From: Spirochaetaceae bacterium
GTDB lineage: Bacteria; Spirochaetota; Leptospiria; Leptospirales; Leptonemataceae
Assembly: GCA_002730875.1 (NCBI GenBank)
Contig: PCBI01000005.1
Coordinates: 496,001 to 560,000, forward strand
Direction: 5' to 3'
DNA length: 64,000 nucleotides
Part shown: piece by piece, positions 17,726 through 24,343 of the stretch
How the letters are laid out: each line of letters begins with the position of its first letter
Numbering within the stretch: position 1 is the stretch's first letter
The notes under the pieces: model-generated
Database searches by the model: none
The model's input: only the letters and a program-made list of their open reading frames with translations
Told to the model about the DNA's origin: nothing
Translations under genes and position numbers: made by a program

Positions 17726-19036
17726 ATGGCCACTCTGCCCGGTCCGCGCTCCCTGCCTCTGGTAGGGCATTCCCTGGAACTCCGCAAAGATCCCACAGGA
17801 TTCCTCGTGCGAACTCGCCAGGAGTGCGGCGACATGGCCCGAATCTCCGTGGGATGGATTCCCGTTGTGCTCGCTTTCCATCCGGATCAAGTTCGTCAGA
17901 TCCTGGTCGAGAACCACAAATCCTTCATCAAGAGTCGCGGAGTACGGCTTACAAATCTAATTCTTGGAAATGGACTACTCACGGCGGAAGGCGCCACCCA
18001 TCGGCGACATAGAAAACTGATTCAGCCCGCCTTCCAGAAACGTCGCATTGAAGCGTATGCGCCGGATATTCGACAGTGCACATCCAACACTACTTCGCGA
18101 TGGAAGGATGGCCAGCCTCTGGACCTTCATTTGGAGATGATGCGCCTGGCGTTGAACGTGGCCACGCGTTCCCTGTTTAACGCCGACGTTGAGAAGGAGG
18201 CCCCCGAAGTGGGCCAGGCTCTGGATCGGGCCATGGCGGATTTCAACAAGGTTGTAAGTAATCCCCTGGGCCGCCTTCTGGTCAAACTACCCACTCCGGT
18301 AGGACTTCGGTTTCGCGCAGCGCGAAGAAAGCTGGATCGAATCGTATACCGAATCATCAATGAGCGTAAGAAGAACCCCGGCGACCGGGGCGATTTTCTC
18401 TCCATCCTTTTTTCATCTAGCGATGAGATGGGATCGATGAGCGAAAAGCAAATCCGCGACGAAGCGATGACCATCTTTCTGGCCGGCCATGAAACCACCG
18501 CCAACGCGCTGACCTGGTCGTTGTATCTGATTTCGGAGCATCCCGATTTCGCCCTCAAACTCAGAGAAGAACTGCGCGGGCTTCCAGAGATTATTGAGCC
18601 CAGCGTAGAGTTGCCCCTTACCCGGGCGCTTTTCGCCGAGTCCATGCGATTGTATCCGCCGGTATGGGCCATAGGCCGGGAAGCCATCGAGGATGTGACG
18701 ATAGGCGCGCACAAATTCGAAAAAGGTACCACGTTTCTGTTAAGCCCCTATGTAACGCACAGGCACCCCGATTTCTGGGAGCATCCGGAGGAATTTCGCC
18801 CCGAACGCTGGCTGGATTCACGGGAAGTCAATAGCCAGCCACGGTTTCGCTACTTTCCGTTCGGCGGCGGGCCCAGAATCTGCATCGGCGAGCCTTTCGC
18901 CTGGATGGAAGGAGTGATGGTCCTTGCACAGATACTGCGTCGGTGGCGATTCGAAATTCTGGAAGAGCCTTCCATCAACGCGCTGGTGACGCTGCGACCG
19001 GCCAACGGATTGAAGGCAAGGCCGGTGCGCTTATGA
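17726..19036 (+). CDS. Cytochrome P450
   Basis: A 436-residue haem monooxygenase. It has the N-terminal proline-rich PGPRSLPLVGH, the oxygen-binding I-helix AGHETT (about residues 252-257), the K-helix ESMR (about 305-308), the PERW motif (EEFRPERWL) and the haem-binding loop FGGGPRICIG with the axial Cys near residue 385. It lacks a membrane anchor and resembles the CYP102/CYP4-like clan, often fatty-acid or terpene hydroxylases; the substrate is unknown. No ferredoxin or reductase gene is nearby, so electrons must come from elsewhere. Its TGA overlaps the truD start (ATGA), an odd pairing with a tRNA-modification gene. Confidence 0.93.
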   Translation: MATLPGPRSLPLVGHSLELRKDPTGFLVRTRQECGDMARISVGWIPVVLAFHPDQVRQILVENHKSFIKSRGVRLTNLILGNGLLTAEGATHRRHRKLIQPAFQKRRIEAYAPDIRQCTSNTTSRWKDGQPLDLHLEMMRLALNVATRSLFNADVEKEAPEVGQALDRAMADFNKVVSNPLGRLLVKLPTPVGLRFRAARRKLDRIVYRIINERKKNPGDRGDFLSILFSSSDEMGSMSEKQIRDEAMTIFLAGHETTANALTWSLYLISEHPDFALKLREELRGLPEIIEPSVELPLTRALFAESMRLYPPVWAIGREAIEDVTIGAHKFEKGTTFLLSPYVTHRHPDFWEHPEEFRPERWLDSREVNSQPRFRYFPFGGGPRICIGEPFAWMEGVMVLAQILRRWRFEILEEPSINALVTLRPANGLKARPVRL

Positions 19037-20514
19037 AATCCTACGCCGGATTTCTGGCCTATCGCTTAAAAATGCAGCCCCTGGACTTTCAGGTCCAGGA
19101 AATCGCCGAGTTGCCTCTGAAAAGCGAGTCCGCCGGGCGCTTCTCCGTTTACGAACTGGAAAAGACCGGGTGGAACACTGCCGACGTAATCAGTCGGATC
19201 GCGAAAGAAAGCAAGCTGCCAGCGAAAGCGTTCAACTACGGAGGCAAAAAGGACCGGCATGCGTACACCCGGCAGTGGATCACTGTTGAAAGCCCCAGGG
19301 ATTTGAGCCAGAAAACCGAAGGATATTCCCTGCGAAAGATAGGGTACTCGGATGAACCCATGCTGCCCGAGCATATCCGGGGGAACCGATTTTCGCTTAC
19401 GGTGCGTAACATACTGGAAAGAGAAGGCCCGCAGGTTGAGGCGGGATTTGAAAGGCTGCAAAGAACCGGTTTTCCGAACTACTTTGACGACCAGCGGTTC
19501 GGAGCCTTCCATCCAGTGGTAGGATTCGCTTTTCTTTCCCTGTTTCGGGGAGATCCCGAATCCGCGTTGCGCTATTCGCTGCTTTCGCCTTTCGGAGGCG
19601 AAAAACCGCATGCGAAGAAAAGAAAGAAAGCCATTCATGATGTATGGGGAGATTGGAAGCGCTGCCTGGATCTGGCCGTAACAAAACCGGAAACGGCCAT
19701 CCTGGGGGAACTCAAACGCAGAAAGCTCGTCTCTGGCGATCGTAGCCACGAAGCTGCAGAGGCATTCCTGGAACTTCTGGACCGATTACCCCGTGAAGAT
19801 TTGAGCATGGCTTTTTCCGCCTTTCAAAGCTGGATATTCAATGAAGCCCTTGCGCGGCTGCTCAGGTATTTAGACCGGGGTACTCCCGATTTATGGCGGG
19901 GAGGAGCAACTCATTCGGGCGAAGGATCAGCCCCTCGGATGAATCAAGGCACGGCCATGGGAAGCGCGGGGGAAAACGCTGCCGGGGACGAGATCGGCAA
20001 GAGAGAAATCTCCCGGCATTTTCTGCAAGCTGTGGAGATAAAGACCAAGACCGGCGATCAGTGTTTTCCGGTATCTTTAGCAGGGCCGTTAATCGAGCAA
20101 CTCAAGGATTGCAGCCCGGAACTGGTCGGGCCAGGCAACAGGGACCTGAGTTCGTTTTTCCGAAATGAATCGGATAGGACGCAGAGTGAAGCCGGCATCG
20201 GCCGCAGTCACCCCGCTCCGCCGTCGCAGGCGCCTTTACTGCTGGAAGAGCTTTTCCAGCGGGCCCAGGCCCAGGTACTGGACATTCTCGAAATCTCCCC
20301 TGAGGCATTGGAGCGAAAGTATCTCAGCCGAGCATTCCTGAAGAGCTACAATCGTCCGCTCTGGTGTTTTGCTGAGAACATGCAAATGGGATCTTTCGAA
20401 AAGGATGAGCTAAACGAAGGTAAGCTCAAGTATCAAGTGCGGTTCGATCTACGCCGCGGATCGTATGCTACATTGGCCATGAAAGCCATGTATCTCAGAC
20501 TGAAGCAGAAGTAG
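19033..20514 (+). CDS. truD: tRNA pseudouridine(13) synthase TruD
   Basis: TruD converts U13 of certain tRNAs (E. coli tRNA-Glu) to pseudouridine. The catalytic Asp is in NYGGKKDRHAYTRQ (D74), and the family motifs NYFDDQRFG and AFQSWIFNEAL are present. The ATG at 19033 overlaps the P450 stop, giving translational coupling, and matches the family N-terminus (FLAYRLKMQPLDFQVQEI). At 494 residues it is far longer than the 349-residue E. coli enzyme. Much of the extra length is a Gly/Ser/Glu-rich insertion at about residues 280-405, which looks like a flexible or lineage-specific loop. C-terminal family motifs (LERKYLSRAFLKSYNRPL) are intact. Confidence 0.92.
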   Translation: MKSYAGFLAYRLKMQPLDFQVQEIAELPLKSESAGRFSVYELEKTGWNTADVISRIAKESKLPAKAFNYGGKKDRHAYTRQWITVESPRDLSQKTEGYSLRKIGYSDEPMLPEHIRGNRFSLTVRNILEREGPQVEAGFERLQRTGFPNYFDDQRFGAFHPVVGFAFLSLFRGDPESALRYSLLSPFGGEKPHAKKRKKAIHDVWGDWKRCLDLAVTKPETAILGELKRRKLVSGDRSHEAAEAFLELLDRLPREDLSMAFSAFQSWIFNEALARLLRYLDRGTPDLWRGGATHSGEGSAPRMNQGTAMGSAGENAAGDEIGKREISRHFLQAVEIKTKTGDQCFPVSLAGPLIEQLKDCSPELVGPGNRDLSSFFRNESDRTQSEAGIGRSHPAPPSQAPLLLEELFQRAQAQVLDILEISPEALERKYLSRAFLKSYNRPLWCFAENMQMGSFEKDELNEGKLKYQVRFDLRRGSYATLAMKAMYLRLKQK

Positions 20515-20667
20515 CCAAATGCGCCATCAGCTAAAGCGAATGGACGACCAGGGATAACAGGTGGTTAGTAGGTGCCTGGTAGGTGAATGCTATTGCGGGA
20601 TGACAGAAGCCTGGAAAGGTAACTGTGGCCCGAGCCCGAAGGGTCTGGCGCTCCATCGCCATTGCAA

Positions 20668-21552
20668 TTATTGCATCCGCCTTCGAACGTACTGTTCCAT
20701 GCGATCCAGAAATTCGGGCCCCTGCACAGGGGGGCCATGACCGGCAACCACCACTGCAGGATTCTTCCGTTTTAGTATAGACAAAGCCTCCAGAAGGGCC
20801 TTCTCATTAACATCCGAATCGAAATAGAGGGGAATGGATAATAGACTGCCCGCATACAGGACTTTCTCCGCAGGGAAGAAGAAAGCCATATTGCCGGGAC
20901 CGTAGCCGGGCGGTAGGGCGATAACTTCCACGCGACCATCGAACATGAGACCGTCCTTTCGGAAAGTCCGGCTAATGAGCGGCATGGGCGGATCCGGCCA
21001 CGTAGCGAAGAGATCCATCTGCCTTTGCATCTGCGGCCAACGTCGGCGGATTTGCTTTTCGGTTTCCACGGAGGCCAGCACCGGAATATCCCGTGCATGG
21101 AAGGCGCTGAGCCCGCCTGTGCGATGAATATGATAGCTGGAAACCAGTACGCCCAAGAACTCCCCATATCCTTGAGTCATGGATTTCCAGATAATTCTAT
21201 TCGCCGTTTGCGGGAGGTAGGTTCCGTCCAGAAAAAAGATGGCTTCCTCGGAAACGTAATAGAGCGAATTGGCACCCCAGTAGTTACCGTCCGTGACGAC
21301 TCGGATCCGGTCCGTTAACTCCAGAATCTGAAGCGGAACATCCCCCCGGTCCACCGGTCCCGGTACCTCTGGATTGGATTCACAGTAGACCAGGAAGACG
21401 TAGATCAAAGAAAACGCCACTGCCAGTCCCGGTGTCAACCCCGGTCTGCAAGCGCCAGTGAGCTCGGAAAGGCCGGCTTTCCCTGGCGCTACGAAGCCAT
21501 CCGGTGTACGCCTTCCGGTTCCCGTCGTTCTTCTGCTTCTGATCACTCTCAT
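20668..21552 (-). CDS. Metallo-beta-lactamase-fold lipoprotein with degenerate metal sites
   Basis: After a basic leader, a hydrophobic segment ends in FLVYCESN, a possible relaxed lipobox. The remainder has the layout of class B1-like MBL proteins: ITERIRVV-type start (LTDRIRVVTDGNYWGANSLY), FFLDGT, then SSYHIHRTGG where active enzymes have THxHxDHxGG, PPGYGPGNM where they have PGHTPGN, AGSLL where they have GDLL, and an intact final AGHG. The Asp and third His of the first motif, the middle-site His and the bridging Asp are therefore replaced. It may be a binding protein, not a hydrolase. The start is uncertain: ATG 21552 is used, with TTG 21591 as an alternative. Confidence 0.75.
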   Translation of the reverse strand: MRVIRSRRTTGTGRRTPDGFVAPGKAGLSELTGACRPGLTPGLAVAFSLIYVFLVYCESNPEVPGPVDRGDVPLQILELTDRIRVVTDGNYWGANSLYYVSEEAIFFLDGTYLPQTANRIIWKSMTQGYGEFLGVLVSSYHIHRTGGLSAFHARDIPVLASVETEKQIRRRWPQMQRQMDLFATWPDPPMPLISRTFRKDGLMFDGRVEVIALPPGYGPGNMAFFFPAEKVLYAGSLLSIPLYFDSDVNEKALLEALSILKRKNPAVVVAGHGPPVQGPEFLDRMEQYVRRRMQ

Positions 21553-21565
21553 GCGCGCATGTTCC

Positions 21566-21605
21566 GATTTGCCGATGTGCCGACCTGCCAATCTGCCAAT
21601 CTGCC
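21566..21605. repeat. Five degenerate 8-bp tandem repeats
   Basis: Five consecutive 8-mers (gatttgcc, gatgtgcc, gacctgcc, aatctgcc, aatctgcc) lie just upstream of the MBL-fold gene. Their position overlaps where its promoter or leader should be, so copy number could affect expression. Confidence 0.6.
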
Positions 21606-21728
21606 ACTTCCAAAAAGGTGATGGCGATTCCGTTCTAAGTTAAGCCCGGTGCTTCGATGCGCCTCGCCTCTGGTCGTTCCGAACGCACTGTCTCTTGACA
21701 GTACAGGCCCTTCAATCATGAATTATTC

Positions 21729-22343
21729 ATGTTCCGGATTTGTTATTTTGCATACTTGCCAGGCCACCTGACCACGCCATTAATTCCTATTCGGAGCCGC
21801 AAACGGAGGGTTTTTGCCGCTTCTTCCGCCGAATTTGAATCGGAATGTTCAACGGTATTCCGGCACAGGTTTTCGTCCGAATCAAGACCCAGAATCTTGC
21901 AAGGCTTTCAGCGGGGATGCTTGCTTCTTCTGGCCGGATTGCTGGTTTTTGCACCGGGGCTTTCCGCCACAGAGAACGAGCCGGCCACAGTTGGCCGAGT
22001 CTGGTTCAAGGCGCTGATGAACGGGGATTCGGAAACAGTGGCTTCGCTTACCGTTCCCGAGGCAAAAGAACGAGCCGAAGATATGACCCGTATTTTTCGT
22101 GAACGCTCCGGCGATTCCCCTCCAGATGTGAACCGCGCTGTAGATGGCTATCTGGCCACGATGGAGTGCGAAATCGGATACTCCATTGCTTTCTGCAAGC
22201 CAAAGACAGCCAGCCACTATATGCTACTTCGTAAGGTTCATGGCCAGTGGCTGGTGGATCCCAGGGGAAAGGATTCTATTCCGGCGAATGGCCACAACCA
22301 ATCGAGTAGGGAGTCGGCGCCGGAACAAGTTGCCGGTCAATGA
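21729..22343 (+). CDS. Secreted hypothetical protein with NTF2-like (DUF4878-like) domain
   Basis: The mature region after a signal sequence (GCLLLLAGLLVFAPGLSA) starts near residue 80. It shows VGRVWFKALMNGDSETVASL and later HYMLLRKVHGQWLVD, the typical beginning and end of NTF2-like/DUF4878 folds that bind small molecules or serve as extracytoplasmic adaptors. Two Cys (MECEIGYSIAFCK) may form a disulfide. About 60 residues precede the hydrophobic segment, which is long for a signal peptide. A TTG at 21897 directly before it is a plausible alternative start. Function unknown. Confidence 0.6.
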   Translation: MFRICYFAYLPGHLTTPLIPIRSRKRRVFAASSAEFESECSTVFRHRFSSESRPRILQGFQRGCLLLLAGLLVFAPGLSATENEPATVGRVWFKALMNGDSETVASLTVPEAKERAEDMTRIFRERSGDSPPDVNRAVDGYLATMECEIGYSIAFCKPKTASHYMLLRKVHGQWLVDPRGKDSIPANGHNQSSRESAPEQVAGQ

Positions 22344-22566
22344 CTCGTAGCGGTCACCGAAAGAGACGAAAAAGCTCTAAGTAGGTTATGCACTTCCAGC
22401 AGTCTGGAGTTCCCCTTGTGGTATTCCAGAGAAGGTTACGATACGAAACTGGAAAGCGATCGCAAGAAACTTCAAGAAAGCGCACGAGAGCTGGCCGGAG
22501 TACAGTTGCGCCATCGTCGGATTTGCCTGGCTTTGCTCGGATATGCGAAGCCAACCCGTCTGCACT

Positions 22567-23427
22567 TTAACGGGAGACAGTGGTCCAGTCGATGAATCCC
22601 TTGCCACCGTCGGGCTGACAGACTGGACAGAAGAAGGAATCGTAACCGTTTACGTTGGCCCGCCGAATTTTATTTCCGCACCGAATGCAGGGCTGATCCT
22701 TCTTGTTGCGCACTTTCATATGATCTCTGTACTTCATCTCCAGATCAGGTTTCGCTTCCTGGATAGTGCGTATCCCGTCCTGAATTACGCTGCGAATGGA
22801 TTCGAACAGCGTGGCCAACTGGCTTTCGTCTAATTGATTCATTCGGGTCTTGGGATGGATACGCGCTTCGAAGAGTACTTCGTCTGCGTATGCATTACCG
22901 ATGGCGCTCATGGATTTCTGGTCCATCAAGAAGACCCGGGCTTGCTTTCGGCTCTTTGCCGCAATCCGCTGAAAATAGGGCCAATCAAAGGAAGGGGACA
23001 GAATGTCTGTGCCCTGGCTGGCAAACCCTGGTATGGAATGCAGGTCCGAGGTTCGGCCCAGATACACCTTGCCCATTTTCTTATCGTCGAGAAAATCCAG
23101 GTGGAAGTCGTCGAAGTTCATCCTGAATGCAGTGACGGCTTGTTTCTTTCCGCTCAACCGGAAGCGCCCGGCAAGCATGGGATGCATTACTATCTCCAGT
23201 TGGTCCTCTGAATTCAGCGCGGACCGATCTCTCGGTTTCAAAGAAAACCGCAAGAATGGCCCCAGGCGTGTCACCGATGAAATAATTCCACTGAATTCGC
23301 TCAGATCCATCCCGGTCAGGTTTCGCACCACCACGGGCTCGAATACTTCCACGCCAGTCATCCGACAGCCCTGCAGTCTTTCGCACAGGATGGGTCGAAT
23401 GTATTCCAGATCGGGCAACTCCGGCAT
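22567..23427 (-). CDS. Fpg/MutM-Nei family DNA glycosylase, divergent
   Basis: The family removes oxidised purines such as 8-oxoguanine and nicks the abasic site. The product begins MPELPDLE, so the catalytic N-terminal Pro and Glu are present. The H2TH segment (MSAIGNAYADEVLFEARIHP) and the zinc finger with two CxxC pairs (CIRCGNK and CPVCQ) are intact. Two canonical residues look replaced: the beta-lysine of GKYLLF (here GPFLRF) and the zinc-finger Arg (here Tyr in NGYDSFFC). The enzyme may therefore belong to a subfamily with altered lesion choice. At 286 residues the length is normal. It is transcribed convergently with the upstream NTF2-like gene. Confidence 0.87.
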   Translation of the reverse strand: MPELPDLEYIRPILCERLQGCRMTGVEVFEPVVVRNLTGMDLSEFSGIISSVTRLGPFLRFSLKPRDRSALNSEDQLEIVMHPMLAGRFRLSGKKQAVTAFRMNFDDFHLDFLDDKKMGKVYLGRTSDLHSIPGFASQGTDILSPSFDWPYFQRIAAKSRKQARVFLMDQKSMSAIGNAYADEVLFEARIHPKTRMNQLDESQLATLFESIRSVIQDGIRTIQEAKPDLEMKYRDHMKVRNKKDQPCIRCGNKIRRANVNGYDSFFCPVCQPDGGKGFIDWTTVSR

Positions 23428-23611
23428 GGATCATGCTTGGCCACTGGCAAAGATCGGTCCAGATCTATTCAGATCTATTCGCGGAGCTCTGGTATAGCCC
23501 GGCGGCACCCGGAAGTGCCCGCTGTAGTCCGAAAAAACCCCGGTAAGCTCGGGAAATTTTTGGCCCCGAAACCTAATAGTTCACCCGGCCATTTCCGATA
23601 ATAGAGTCGAT

Positions 23612-23839
23612 ATGATGGTCTCCGGACTGGAAAACATTTCAAGGATTCCGGGCGAGTACGCCTACATCCGCCCCACGGGACGTACCGATGCCATTGAGCC
23701 CGTGGAGGCCATTTCGGCCCGCGAGCCCCGGTATCGTTCCATCTATCCGGAAGAAGCGCTGGACCTGTACAGCCCTTCAGGCATCCGCAACGAGCTCAAG
23801 ACCCTGGCTGCGGGGCAGAATTTTGATCGTCTGGCCTGA
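23612..23839 (+). CDS. Small hypothetical protein (75 residues)
   Basis: A short acidic soluble protein with two adjacent Met codons at its start. It includes GEYAYIRPTGRTDAIEPVEA and LDLYSPSGIRNELKTLAAGQ. The composition looks protein-like, unlike the other frames in this interval. No signal or membrane segment is present. The next gene on the strand is a small lipoprotein about 100 bp on. I recognise no family and the ribosome-binding site is weak. Confidence 0.5.
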   Translation: MMVSGLENISRIPGEYAYIRPTGRTDAIEPVEAISAREPRYRSIYPEEALDLYSPSGIRNELKTLAAGQNFDRLA

Positions 23840-23942
23840 TCCCGGCGACGAAACTGAGGGTGTGGACTCCCTTCAGACCGGCCTTCGGAAGAACCCTCTC
23901 CCATTCGATGCATCCAGCATTTCGCGGACCGGGGTTCCGCCA

Positions 23943-24308
23943 TTGACCCGTCTGCCCTTCCTGCCAGGGGCAGCCCTCCGCCGGCTGGCGCTGGTGATTT
24001 CTCTGGCGGTTGTTGCGGCCAGCGCATCCTCCTGCCATCTAATCTTCGGGGAACCCAGTATGGATCCCTGCGACCCTGCTCACAACTACTACGAGGGCGA
24101 TCGGCATTATATTAGCCGCGATTATGTCCAGGAAGATGGCACCCTGGATCAGCAGAAGATGCTGGAGGCTCTCCGGCCCGGGTACGGCGACTGCGCCGAT
24201 CCCGAAGAAATCATTCGAAAGAAGCAGACCCCCTCAAGCAGTTACGAAAACAAAGTGCCGGCAAAGCAGGATTCTGAAATCAAATTTCCAGACTCCGATT
24301 TGAAATAG
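23943..24308 (+). CDS. Small putative lipoprotein, unknown function
   Basis: The product carries a convincing lipoprotein signal: Arg-rich start, hydrophobic LALVISLAVVAASASSC with lipobox ASSC. A short hydrophilic mature part of about 85 residues follows with two or three further Cys (DPCDPAHNYYEGDRHYISRD, GDCADPEEI). The start is uncertain: I use the TTG at 23943 in front of the signal sequence, since the frame continues upstream through DNA that belongs to the small gene ending at 23839. It lies 35 bp before valS and could share its transcript. Confidence 0.55.
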   Translation: MTRLPFLPGAALRRLALVISLAVVAASASSCHLIFGEPSMDPCDPAHNYYEGDRHYISRDYVQEDGTLDQQKMLEALRPGYGDCADPEEIIRKKQTPSSSYENKVPAKQDSEIKFPDSDLK

Positions 24309-24343
24309 GGTTTTCTACACAGCCAAAAGAGAGACGCTGGATC

